From NCBI RefSeq assembly GCF_012933445.1, contig NZ_JABBNC010000001.1, positions 124,001 through 188,000 of the forward strand: 64,000 nt of DNA, written 5' to 3'. Below are positions 17,816 to 26,010 of the stretch, in pieces; position 1 is the stretch's first letter, and every line of letters begins with the position of its first letter. A program made the translations under genes and the position numbers. Under the pieces are notes generated by a model that made no database searches, was not told where the DNA came from, and saw only the letters and a list, made by a program, of their open reading frames with translations. This DNA comes from Actinoplanes sp. TBRC 11911 (GTDB taxonomy: Bacteria; Actinomycetota; Actinomycetes; Mycobacteriales; Micromonosporaceae).

Positions 17816-19543
17816 ATGTACACACTCGGCATAGACATGGGTACGACGTTCACCGCCGCGGCCACCTGGCGCGACGGGCACGCCGAGATCGTCCCGCTAG
17901 GCAGCCGGAGCGCCGCGATCCCGTCGGTGGTGCTGCTGCGCGAGGACGAGACGTTCCTGACCGGGGAGGCGGCCAACCGGCGTGGACTGACCGAGCCGCA
18001 CCGGGTCGCCCGCGAGTTCAAGCGCCGGGTCGGCGACACCACACCGATCCTGGTCGGTGGCGTTCCGCAGTCGGCCGAGGCGCTGATGTCCCGGTTGCTG
18101 CGCGCGGTGGCCGACCAGGTGATCGACCGGGAGGGCGGACCACCGCCGGTCACGTGCGTGTCGCATCCGGCGAACTGGGGGGCGTACAAAATAGATCTGT
18201 TGCGCCAGGCGGTGCGGATGGCCGACCTCGAGGGCTCGGTGATCTACACGACCGAGCCGGAGGCGGCGGCGGTGAGTTACGCGCAGCAGCAGCGCATCGA
18301 GCCGGGCGCCGTCGTCGCCGTGTACGACCTGGGCGGCGGCACGTTCGACGCGGCGGTGCTGCGCAAGACCGCGACCGGCTTCGACATCCTGGGCCGGCCG
18401 GAGGGGATCGAACGCCTTGGTGGCATCGACTTCGACGCGGCAGTGTTCCACCACGTCCGCAGCGCGCTGGCCGGCCAGCTGAAGGAGCTCGACGAGGACG
18501 ACCCCGGGGCGATCGCCGCGGTGGCCCGGCTGCGCGAGGAATGCGTGCAGGCCAAGGAGGCGCTGTCGGCGGACACCGACACGACGATCCCGGTGCTGCT
18601 GCCCAACCTGGTGACCGAGGTGCGGCTCACCCGCTCCGAGCTGGAGGCGATGGTGCGGCCGGCCTTGTACGGGTCGGTGGAGGCGTTGAAGCGGGCGATC
18701 CGGTCGGCCGGGACCGCGCCGGACGAGCTGCATTCGGTGCTGCTGGTCGGCGGGTCGTCGCGGATGCCGATCGTCGCGCAGATGGTGACGTCGGAGTTCG
18801 GGCGGCCGGTGGCGGTGGACGCGCATCCGAAGCACGCGGTCGCCCTGGGTGGTGCGTGGCTGGCGAGTGGGGCGTCGAGCACCGGGACGGTTTCGGGCCG
18901 GGCGGTGGCACCGGCTCCCCCGGCGGCCTCTCGGCCGGAACCGGCCTCCCCGAAGGCTCGGCCGGCGCCGCCGATCAAGGCCGGTGTGGCCGCGGTGCCG
19001 ACCAGCCCGGCGGCACCCCGGCCGGTCAGCCCGGCCCCGGCCCGGCCGACCAGCCCGGCGCCAGCCGGTCCGTCCTCGTCGTGGGCCACCAGCGTGCTGT
19101 CCGCCGGGGCCGCCTCGCCGCCACAGGCCGGCCGGGCCTCGCCGCCGGCACCACCCACGCGAGGCCGCCGCGGCAAGCGACGGCTGCTCATCGGCGCCGG
19201 CCTCGGGCTCGCGCTGCTGCTGGCCGCCGGCGGCGTGGCGTACGCGCAGTACGGCCGCGACGACGGCAAGAAGAACATCCCCGCCGCCGCCATCCAGCCC
19301 AGCGTTAAACCCAGCCCGACGCTGCCCGCCGACGAACAGTGCACCGACGAGATCAAGAGCAACCGCCGCTGGGTGTGCCTCACCTCGGCGGTGCTGGCCG
19401 ACGGCAAACTCACCATCAACTACAACGTGGATTACGACGGCTCGACCCCGGACGTCGACGCCGGCTACCACCTGCACATCTACGGCGGCGACGGGAAGTA
19501 TCCGCCGGATCACCTGATGGGCTCGCACGCCCCGAAGAGTTAG
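17816..19543 (+). CDS. membrane-anchored Hsp70-family ATPase, cut by an in-frame amber codon
   Basis: 575 aa as read, ATG 17816 after GGAGCG. Residues 1-345 are an Hsp70/actin-type nucleotide-binding domain with LGIDMGTTFTAAATW, YDLGGGTFDA (about 170) and LLVGGSSRMPIV (about 309). There is no substrate-binding domain. Instead a Pro/Ala/Ser linker (about 360-450) leads to one membrane helix (about 458-480) and an exported domain starting near residue 490 with two Cys. The TAG at 19541 ends the frame, yet the same frame continues with 61 coding-quality codons to a TAG at 19727. The chain is therefore probably truncated by a point mutation, or read through. Similar Hsp70-linker-membrane proteins accompany dynamin clusters in actinobacteria; their role is undefined. 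Confidence 0.88.
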   Translation: MYTLGIDMGTTFTAAATWRDGHAEIVPLGSRSAAIPSVVLLREDETFLTGEAANRRGLTEPHRVAREFKRRVGDTTPILVGGVPQSAEALMSRLLRAVADQVIDREGGPPPVTCVSHPANWGAYKIDLLRQAVRMADLEGSVIYTTEPEAAAVSYAQQQRIEPGAVVAVYDLGGGTFDAAVLRKTATGFDILGRPEGIERLGGIDFDAAVFHHVRSALAGQLKELDEDDPGAIAAVARLREECVQAKEALSADTDTTIPVLLPNLVTEVRLTRSELEAMVRPALYGSVEALKRAIRSAGTAPDELHSVLLVGGSSRMPIVAQMVTSEFGRPVAVDAHPKHAVALGGAWLASGASSTGTVSGRAVAPAPPAASRPEPASPKARPAPPIKAGVAAVPTSPAAPRPVSPAPARPTSPAPAGPSSSWATSVLSAGAASPPQAGRASPPAPPTRGRRGKRRLLIGAGLGLALLLAAGGVAYAQYGRDDGKKNIPAAAIQPSVKPSPTLPADEQCTDEIKSNRRWVCLTSAVLADGKLTINYNVDYDGSTPDVDAGYHLHIYGGDGKYPPDHLMGSHAPKS

Positions 19544-19729
19544 CAGGGCGAATGGTACGTCGAGGACCGCCGTCCCTCCATTCTGGACACCGACGACCGG
19601 CGTTTCGTCCGGGCCATCGGCGACGCCCCGAAGGTGTGCGCCCGGATCGCGGTCGCCGGGCACGGCCTGGTCCCGGACGCGAACAAGACTTACAAGACCG
19701 GCAACTGCGTGCCCATCACCAGAAAGTAG
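19544..19729 (+). pseudogene. severed 3' coding segment of the Hsp70 gene
   Basis: Directly after the amber codon at 19541-19543, the same frame stays open for 61 codons with strong third-position GC. It reads QGEWYVEDRRPSI, then VRAIGDAPKVCARIAV, and ends CVPITRK. It has no start codon or ribosome site of its own and continues the extracellular domain, including two more Cys that would pair with those before the stop. Confidence 0.75.
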
Positions 19730-19739
19730 GTGGCGGGGC

Positions 19740-20045
19740 TCAGGACACCAGGACGATCACGAACGGCACCAGCGCGAGCACCGCCGCCGCGGGCCAGACC
19801 GCGTTCGCCGCGCCGGGCGGGAGGCGCCGCCGGAACGGCACGTTGACCAGGGCGAACAACCCGCCGAGCACGCCCAGGGTGACGACCACGATGCCGGTGG
19901 CCGAGGCGGCCCGGCCGTCGCCGACCTCGAACATGTCCGGGCGGCCGAACACCAGCTTGGAGCCGAGGCCGAGGGGCAGGATCGCGCAGACGCCGATCAG
20001 CACGTTCGCGACCGCCCACATCAGGGTGCCCATCCATCTCGCCAC
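19740..20045 (-). CDS. small membrane protein
   Basis: 101 aa read leftward from ATG 20045, with three hydrophobic segments (about 8-28, 48-70, 83-101) and short charged loops, so an inner-membrane protein with the C-terminus within or next to the last helix. No family motif is recognised. It lies 24 bp downstream of trpF on the same strand and is probably co-transcribed with it; a link to tryptophan synthesis is not implied. Its 3' end is 10 bp from the true 3' end of the Hsp70 gene. Confidence 0.7.
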   Translation of the reverse strand: MARWMGTLMWAVANVLIGVCAILPLGLGSKLVFGRPDMFEVGDGRAASATGIVVVTLGVLGGLFALVNVPFRRRLPPGAANAVWPAAAVLALVPFVIVLVS

Positions 20046-20069
20046 CCGCAGACGGTATCCCAGCGGCGG

Positions 20070-20696
20070 TTATCCCAGCTCGGCGGTCCGTGCCGCGGCG
20101 AGGAAGGCGCGGATCAGCCCGGGGTCCTTCACGCCCCGGCTGGCCTCGACGCCGCTGGAGACGTCCAGGCCCCACGGGTGCAGCGCGGCCACCGCGGCGC
20201 CGACGTTGCCCGGGTTCAGGCCGCCCGCCAGCAGCCACCGGCCGTCGATCGCCCCGGCCAGATCGGTCCACTCCCACGCCGTACCGGAGCCGGGTTTGGG
20301 GGAATCGACCAGCAGGAGATCCTCGCCGTGCGAGCCGGTGCGCAGGTCACCGGCCGGGGAGGTCGCCCGGATCAGCGGCAGGCCCAGGTCACCGAGCGCG
20401 TCGAAATGCGACGCCGGCTCGTCGCCGTGGAGCTGGATGGCCCGGACGCCGGACTCCGCGACGGCCGAGCGCACCTGCTCGACCGGTTCGCCGCGGAAGA
20501 CCCCGACCGTCAGGACACCCGGCGGCACGTCGTCGACCAGGCGGCGGACCTCGGCCGGAGCGATCTGGCGGGGGCTCGGCGTCAGGATGAACCCCACCGC
20601 GTCCGCGCCGGAGCCGACCGCGGTGGCGACGTCCGGACGGGTGCGCAGGCCACAGACCTTCACGAACAGGTGCGGCTGGTCGAAATCGGTCACCAC
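20070..20696 (-). CDS. trpF: phosphoribosylanthranilate isomerase
   Basis: 208 aa TIM-barrel enzyme of tryptophan synthesis (Amadori rearrangement of phosphoribosylanthranilate). Signatures are all present: VKVCGLRT with the catalytic Cys, GFILTPSPRQI, IQLHGDE, the catalytic Asp in LLLVDSP, LAGGLNPGNV and GLDVSSGVE followed by GVKD. Two consecutive GTG codons (20696, 20693) are possible starts. It stands alone without other trp genes, which is common in actinobacteria, where a separate bifunctional enzyme may also exist; this copy could serve a natural-product pathway instead. The promoter must lie in 20697-20942. Confidence 0.93.
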   Translation of the reverse strand: MVTDFDQPHLFVKVCGLRTRPDVATAVGSGADAVGFILTPSPRQIAPAEVRRLVDDVPPGVLTVGVFRGEPVEQVRSAVAESGVRAIQLHGDEPASHFDALGDLGLPLIRATSPAGDLRTGSHGEDLLLVDSPKPGSGTAWEWTDLAGAIDGRWLLAGGLNPGNVGAAVAALHPWGLDVSSGVEASRGVKDPGLIRAFLAAARTAELG

Positions 20697-20854
20697 CCTA
20701 TCTTTCCCGGTACGGCGTACGAGGCGCGGTGATTTTTACGACGTGTGAGCCACGATCCGCGCTGGGTGTCCATCGCGCCGCGTCCGGCGGCTCGCCGCGC
20801 GCACCCCGCGACGGCTTAGCTCGACGCGTCGGGAAATCGACCCGGAGAACCAGC

Positions 20855-20889
20855 GCCGGCGATGCTGCGCAGGGGGCAGCATCGCCGGC
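20855..20889. promoter_or_regulatory. perfect 14-bp inverted repeat in the trpF/AraC divergent region
   Basis: GCCGGCGATGCTGC (20855-20868) and GCAGCATCGCCGGC (20876-20889) flank a 7-base loop, 53 bp before the AraC-type gene. Position between divergent genes suggests an operator, or a 5'-leader hairpin of the AraC gene. There is no U-tract. Confidence 0.5.
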
Positions 20890-20942
20890 ACTGTGAGCCG
20901 AAACAGTGGTCGCCCGGCGGCCGTGCACGGCACCATGGCGCG

Positions 20943-21920
20943 GTGAACGGCCCCTTCGTCATCGGGGCGAGCCCCCAGGCCCGCCTCACCTCGATCGAGG
21001 ACGTGCTGGACCGCTCGGTGCCGGCCTTCTACCCGCACACCCTCGATCAGCTGGTCGCCGCGCAACGGTTCTCGACCGACTGCCGGTTTCTGCGGGCCGG
21101 GCCGATCACGGTCGTCGACGCGACGGTCCGCGCCGACATCCGGATGGACTTCGCCGAGGGGCGCAACGGGTACCACGCCAACGTCGCGCTGTCCGGCGGC
21201 CTCCGGTCCCGGCACCGCGGCGTCGACCTCTTGACCACCGCCGAGACCGCCACGTTCTACCGGCCGAGCGGCGAGACGTCGGTCACGCACTGGACGGCCG
21301 GCACGCGGATCCTCGCGGTGAAAATGGATCTCGGCGCCGTCGAGCGGATCCTGCGAGACACGGTTCGCGGCCCGGTCGCCGACCGGTGGACCCCATCCGT
21401 CGACGTGCGCGGCGGTCCCGGCCGTAGCTGGGTGCGAATGCTGCGGCACCTGACGACGGAACTCGCCGACCCGGACAGCGTGCTGCATCAGCCGATGGCC
21501 GCGATGCCGTTCGTCGAGGCGGTCCTCAGCGGATTCCTCATGGTTGCCAGCCCCGCCTTCCGGCAAACTCTCGACCGGCCCGCGGAACCGGCTCGCCCGG
21601 CCGCCGTGCGCGACGCCACCGACATCATCGACGCCGAGGCGCACCGGCCGCTGACCACGGCCGAGCTCGCCCGCCGCTGCCACGTCAGCGTCCGCACGCT
21701 TCAGGAGGGCTTCCAGCGCCACCTCGGCATCGCGCCGATGGCCTACCTGCGTTCGGTACGCCTCGACCGGGCACACGCCGAACTACGCGCCGCCGATCCC
21801 GCCCGCGACACGGTGGGCGCGATCGCCCGCCGGTGGGGCTTCACCAACCTCACCCGCTTCGCGAACCAGCACCGCAAGGCGTACGGGCAATATCCGCACG
21901 AGACCTTGAGGATCGCTTAG
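20943..21920 (+). CDS. AraC-family transcriptional regulator
   Basis: 325 aa from GTG 20943. The N-terminal part (about 20-200) is an AraC_binding_2-type ligand domain (VDATVRADIRMDF, WTAGTRILAVKMDLG). The C-terminus (about 220-325) is a two-helix-turn-helix AraC DNA-binding domain, with LARRCHVSVRTLQEGFQRHLG and IARRWGFTNLTRFANQHRKAYG. It faces away from trpF and ends 11 bp before the convergent SDR gene, which it may control, though the SDR has its own divergent AraC neighbour. The ligand is unknown. Confidence 0.88.
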   Translation: MNGPFVIGASPQARLTSIEDVLDRSVPAFYPHTLDQLVAAQRFSTDCRFLRAGPITVVDATVRADIRMDFAEGRNGYHANVALSGGLRSRHRGVDLLTTAETATFYRPSGETSVTHWTAGTRILAVKMDLGAVERILRDTVRGPVADRWTPSVDVRGGPGRSWVRMLRHLTTELADPDSVLHQPMAAMPFVEAVLSGFLMVASPAFRQTLDRPAEPARPAAVRDATDIIDAEAHRPLTTAELARRCHVSVRTLQEGFQRHLGIAPMAYLRSVRLDRAHAELRAADPARDTVGAIARRWGFTNLTRFANQHRKAYGQYPHETLRIA

Positions 21921-21931
21921 CGCAGCGGACC

Positions 21932-22747
21932 TCAAGTCGCTGATCCGTCGGAAAGCGCCCGCAGCCGCCCGTCGAGCGCCTTGCGGATCTCGTCCGCGGC
22001 ACCGGGTCCGAGCGCGACCCGCAGCGGCGGCCGGGCGGCGTCCGCGGTCCCGATGATCGCCTCGGCCAGCTCCCGGGTGCCGAGCATCAGGTGCGGCGGC
22101 AGGTCCGTCAACTGCCGGACCACATCCCCCACCTCCGGGTACGCCGCCCCGGGCGCCACGATGTCGCCCTCGGCCATGAATCGCGTCCGGACCGCGCCGG
22201 GCTCCATGATCGAGAAGGTGATCCCGTACGGGGCGAGTTCCAGCGCCAGCGCCTCGGTGACCGCGCCGACCGCGTGCTTCGTGGCGGCCAGCAGCCCGGT
22301 TCCCGGATACGACATATGCCCAAATATCGATGACATCTGAACCACGTGTCCGGAACGCTGCGCGCGCAGGACGGGCAGCACCGCACGCAGCACGTTCAGG
22401 ACGCCGAAGAAGTTCGTGTCGAAATTCTCGTGGGCCTTCTTGTCGCTGATCTCCTCGATCGGCCCGAGCAGCGCGTACCCGGCCGCGTTGACCACCACGT
22501 CGATCCCGCCGAACGCCCCCGTGGTGCGTTCGACGGCCTCGGACAGTGCGGCCTCGTCGCGGACGTCGGCCGGCAACGCCAGAGCCTGTCCGCGGAAGCC
22601 TATCGAGAGCTGGCGCAGCGCCATGGTGCTCCGGCTCATCGCCGCGACGCGGTCGCCGCGTTCCAGGGCGGCCACGGCCACGGCCTGACCGACTCCGGAC
22701 GACGCGCCGGTGACCAGCCACGTCCGGGTGTGTGTCGTTTCCTCCAT
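21932..22747 (-). CDS. short-chain dehydrogenase/reductase lacking the catalytic Tyr
   Basis: 271 aa from ATG 22747 (AGGAAGGAAA upstream). The Rossmann motif TGASSGVGQ (about 13-21), NAAGY and the catalytic-Ser strand QMSSIFG are present. The expected YxxxK is LLAATK: the residue four before the catalytic Lys is Leu, not Tyr, and the only Tyr nearby (SYPGTG) is six residues earlier. Oxidoreductase activity is therefore doubtful unless that Tyr substitutes. A longer upstream extension in the same frame lacks support. It diverges from an AraC-type regulator (96 bp), the usual setting for a regulated SDR. Confidence 0.88.
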   Translation of the reverse strand: MEETTHTRTWLVTGASSGVGQAVAVAALERGDRVAAMSRSTMALRQLSIGFRGQALALPADVRDEAALSEAVERTTGAFGGIDVVVNAAGYALLGPIEEISDKKAHENFDTNFFGVLNVLRAVLPVLRAQRSGHVVQMSSIFGHMSYPGTGLLAATKHAVGAVTEALALELAPYGITFSIMEPGAVRTRFMAEGDIVAPGAAYPEVGDVVRQLTDLPPHLMLGTRELAEAIIGTADAARPPLRVALGPGAADEIRKALDGRLRALSDGSAT

Positions 22748-22843
22748 CGAGCGATTTCCTTCCTGCTGATCTGTGTCCGGCCCCACTGCGCATCGGCGGT
22801 GATGACGGGCAGCATGGGGGCCGGGCTGACGAGGGGGAATGCG

Positions 22844-23767
22844 ATGGCCATCTGGGACATCGCCGATCAACCGGCGCGGGACCAGTTCGGGTACTGGCAC
22901 GACGTCATCTGCGAGGTGTTCATCCCGATGACGCCGCAGCGGCTGGCACCGGGTGACGGGTTCGGCGGCCGGGTGGAGGCGCGTCCGGCGGGCGCGGTGA
23001 CCCGGACGGATGTCCGGTCCGAGCCGCAGCGCACCATCCACGGGCCACGCGAGGTGGACCGTTCCGACGGGGATTTCTACTTCGTCAATCTGGTGCTGGA
23101 CGGTCGTTGCCACATGAGCCAGAACGGCCGCGAGTCGACGGCGTCGGCCGGTCAGCTCGCCGTGGTGGACACGACCGAGCCGTACTACCTGGATTTCGAC
23201 CAGCGGTGGCGGATGATGACGTTCCGCCTGCCGCACACGTCGCTAAGTTCCCGGCTCGCCCATCCGCGGCAGGGCACCGTGACGCCGATCGACGCGTCCG
23301 CCGGGCTCGGCGGGATCGCCGCGGCCATGATGCACGCGTGGTGGGAGATCGATCAGCCGCAGCCCACGTCGGTGGCAGGCGAGCTGGAGCAGGCCTTCGC
23401 CTCGGTGGTCTCGGCCGCGATGGGCAGCCACGATCAGAGCGCTTCGGTACGCGACGCCGTGCGATCGCAGGTCCTGAGTTACGTCGCCGCGCACCTCGGC
23501 GACCCCGCGCTCTCGGTCGTCACGGTGTGCCGGCGCTTCGCCATCTCGCCCCGGTCGCTGCACAACCTCTTCGACGGCCGGCCGAACACGTTCGCCGGCA
23601 CGATCCGCGAGATGCGCCTGCAGCGGTGTGCCCGGCTGCTGACCGATCCGGCCAACCGGCTGACGATCACCGAGATAGCGCTCCGCCACGGATTCACCGA
23701 CTCGACGACGTTCAGCCGGGCGTTCCGCCGCCGCTTCGGCATGGCGCCGCGCGACATGCGCGCCTAG
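22844..23767 (+). CDS. AraC-family transcriptional regulator
   Basis: 307 aa from ATG 22844, preceded by GAGGGGG. The N-terminal ligand-sensing region resembles the AraC_binding_2 (AraC_N/feaR-like) type, with VVDTTEPYYLDFDQRW. The C-terminal AraC helix-turn-helix pair is clear (VCRRFAISPRSLHNLF; ITEIALRHGFTDSTTFSRAF). It is divergent from the SDR and likely regulates it. Ligand unknown. Confidence 0.9.
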   Translation: MAIWDIADQPARDQFGYWHDVICEVFIPMTPQRLAPGDGFGGRVEARPAGAVTRTDVRSEPQRTIHGPREVDRSDGDFYFVNLVLDGRCHMSQNGRESTASAGQLAVVDTTEPYYLDFDQRWRMMTFRLPHTSLSSRLAHPRQGTVTPIDASAGLGGIAAAMMHAWWEIDQPQPTSVAGELEQAFASVVSAAMGSHDQSASVRDAVRSQVLSYVAAHLGDPALSVVTVCRRFAISPRSLHNLFDGRPNTFAGTIREMRLQRCARLLTDPANRLTITEIALRHGFTDSTTFSRAFRRRFGMAPRDMRA

Positions 23768-23856
23768 ACACATGTTTGTTGGCATGAGCGAATACTCACG
23801 CCCGGCGGGTCCGTGCGTCTTGACCGTGGCTGCAGGCTTTCCCGGCAATCCGTGCA

Positions 23857-24906
23857 TCAAGCAAGGATCATGGACGCTTCCCGCCACATCCGGGTGATCA
23901 CCTCGGCGGCGGGATCCGTGGTCGCCAGCGCCGCGCTCTGGCCGGCGAAGTAGTTCTCGGCCTCGATGCCGGGCGCGTTCCCGGCGCGCCACCGGCCGAC
24001 CAGGCCGAGCTGGTCCGGGAAACGGGCCGGCCGGGGCGCCTCGGGCCGCTGCCACTCCCGCAGGAAGGCGGTGGACACGGCGCGTGCGGTGCGTCCCGTG
24101 TACGCCCGGGTCACCGTCACCGCCTCGGGCCCGGCACCGGCCAGCGCCGCCGACCAGTTCGCCGAGATGCCCGCTTCCGGCGTCCGCAGCAGCGCGGTGC
24201 CGACCTGAACGGCGCTGGCCCCCAACGCGAGCGCGGCGGCCACGCCCCGCCCGTCGCCGATGCCCCCGGCCGCCACGACCGGAACGCGCAGGTGGTCCGC
24301 GATGTGCGGCACGAGCGCGAACAGTGTGCTGTCCAGGCCGGCGGTCACGTCCTGATCGAAGCAGCCGCGATGGCCGCCGGCCTCGGTTCCCTGCGCCACG
24401 ACCGCGTCGGCGCCCGCCTCCTGGGCGGCGAGCGCCTCCGGCAACGTGGTGGCGCAGGCGAACCAGGCGATGCCCGCGTCGTGCAGCCGGCGCACGTAGC
24501 CGGCGTCGAAGATCCCCATGATCGAGGAGACGACGGTGGGGCGGGCCGCCAGCATCGCCTCGAGCTGCGCGCGGTAGTCCGGTCGCGGCCGGTCCGGTGG
24601 CGTGCCCGGCACACCGAAGCGGGCCAGGAACGCCTCGGCGAGCGCGCGTCGTTCGTCGTCGGGGGACCCGGGCTCCTCGGGCACCCAGATGTTGAGCTGA
24701 ACCGGCCCCGCCGACCCGAACTCCGTCATCCACTGGGCGATGCGCTCCGGCGGGTCGCGAAGGACCCCGCGTCCGCCCATGGCACCGGCGGAAGCGGCGG
24801 CCCGGGCCAGCGCCGGCGGCGACGATCCGGCCATCGGCGCCTGCAGGATCGGAACGCTCAGGCCGTACGTCGCGCAGAACTCGCCGACACGGTCACGAAC
24901 AGTCAT
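23857..24906 (-). CDS. nitronate monooxygenase family protein
   Basis: 349 aa FMN TIM-barrel, 2-nitropropane-dioxygenase/NMO family: oxidises alkyl nitronates, or a related flavin reaction. Visible features are PILQAPMAG at the N-terminus, VVAQGTEAGGHRG carrying the catalytic His (about 178), VVAAGGIGDGRGVAAALALGA and a QVGTALL phosphate-binding turn. ATG 24906 overlaps the stop of the upstream histidine kinase by four bases, so it is translationally coupled to the two-component genes, an odd partner. No signal peptide; cytosolic. Confidence 0.9.
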   Translation of the reverse strand: MTVRDRVGEFCATYGLSVPILQAPMAGSSPPALARAAASAGAMGGRGVLRDPPERIAQWMTEFGSAGPVQLNIWVPEEPGSPDDERRALAEAFLARFGVPGTPPDRPRPDYRAQLEAMLAARPTVVSSIMGIFDAGYVRRLHDAGIAWFACATTLPEALAAQEAGADAVVAQGTEAGGHRGCFDQDVTAGLDSTLFALVPHIADHLRVPVVAAGGIGDGRGVAAALALGASAVQVGTALLRTPEAGISANWSAALAGAGPEAVTVTRAYTGRTARAVSTAFLREWQRPEAPRPARFPDQLGLVGRWRAGNAPGIEAENYFAGQSAALATTDPAAEVITRMWREASMILA

Positions 24907-26009
24907 GATGGCACCCCCCGGACACCAGCATCCGGTATGTGGGCGGCAACCTGCCAGCCGCCGTCCGCGCCCGGGTGGGCGACGAACGTCCCGCCCAGGG
25001 CCAGAACGCGCTCACGCAGCCCGATCAGGCCGCGGCCCGTGCCGGGCAACGGCGGGTTCGGCGGGGCGGGTGGCGGGTCGTTGTCGACGCGTACGGTCAA
25101 GGACCGATCGTGCGACGCGGCCTGGACGCGCACGCGGACCTCGGCGCCCGGGGCATGGCGCAGCGCGTTCGTCAGGCTCTCCTGGACCACCCGGACCGCG
25201 GCGTGCGCCACCTCGCGGGCGAGCCCGTCGCGGGAGCCCTCCAGCCGGCAGGTGACCCGCAGGCCGCTGCGCGCGGCCTGCGCCACGATGTCGTCGATGA
25301 TCGCCAGGTCGGGGCTGGCCACCTCGGTGCCGGCCAGCAGGTCGATCAGCCGGTGCAGGTCGGCCTGACCCTGCCGGGCCGACGACGCGATCGCCACCAG
25401 CGACTCGGTCGCGGCCGGACCGGCCAGGCGTTGCCCGGCGGCGGCCTGGACCACCATCACGCTGAGCGCGTGGCCGACGATGTCGTGCAGCTCGGAGGCG
25501 ATGCGAGCGCGTTCGTTGCGGACCGCCACCTCGGCGAAGAGTTTCCGCTCCCGGTCCAGCTCGCGGCCGCGTTCGGCCAGCTCCTCGGCGGTCTGCCGGC
25601 GCAGCCGCAACGCCGTCCCGGCCAGGAAACCGGGCAACGTCAGCACGATCAGGCCGGGGCTGTCCTCCCCGGTGCGGGCGTACAACACAGCGAGGTAGCC
25701 GACGTACGCGGCGGCGGCGAGCCACGCCGCCCGGCCGCCGAAGCGGTCCGCGAGCAGGGCCGCGTAGCCCAGCAGCGCGAGCAGGACGAAGTCGCTCGGG
25801 TCCGGCCCGAGAAACAGCGGGACGAGAAGCAGCGCGGGCCCGATGAGCAGCGCCGCGAGCGGGAACCGGCGCCATCCCGCGACGGCCGCGGCCCCGGCGG
25901 CGGTGCACAGCATGCCCACCCACTCGCCCGGTCCGTCCGGCCGCGCCGGAATCACCGCCGCGGCCACGGCGGCCACGACGACGAGGAGCTCGGGGATCAG
26001 GCGTCGCAC
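24903..26009 (-). CDS. sensor histidine kinase (NarL-type partner)
   Basis: 368 aa. The first about 140 residues form four to five membrane helices. A short coiled coil (about 140-165) leads to a HisKA_3 domain with ARIASELHDIVGH (phospho-acceptor His 175), and a HATPase domain with N-box ESLTNALRHAPG and G-box GTGRGLIGLRERV. It should phosphorylate a NarL/LuxR-type regulator; the divergent regulator gene at 27774 is the natural partner but is frameshifted. The gene lies one base downstream of the pseudo-kinase gene and overlaps the nitronate monooxygenase. Confidence 0.92.
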   Translation of the reverse strand: MRRLIPELLVVVAAVAAAVIPARPDGPGEWVGMLCTAAGAAAVAGWRRFPLAALLIGPALLLVPLFLGPDPSDFVLLALLGYAALLADRFGGRAAWLAAAAYVGYLAVLYARTGEDSPGLIVLTLPGFLAGTALRLRRQTAEELAERGRELDRERKLFAEVAVRNERARIASELHDIVGHALSVMVVQAAAGQRLAGPAATESLVAIASSARQGQADLHRLIDLLAGTEVASPDLAIIDDIVAQAARSGLRVTCRLEGSRDGLAREVAHAAVRVVQESLTNALRHAPGAEVRVRVQAASHDRSLTVRVDNDPPPAPPNPPLPGTGRGLIGLRERVLALGGTFVAHPGADGGWQVAAHIPDAGVRGVPS

Positions 26010-26010
26010 G

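Noticed and set aside
19541-19543. Programmed pyrrolysine or selenocysteine at the Hsp70 amber codon
   Set aside because: TAG is not the selenocysteine codon, no pyrrolysine genes are seen, and no such residue is expected in Hsp70 tails. A point mutation, sequencing error or plain readthrough is simpler.
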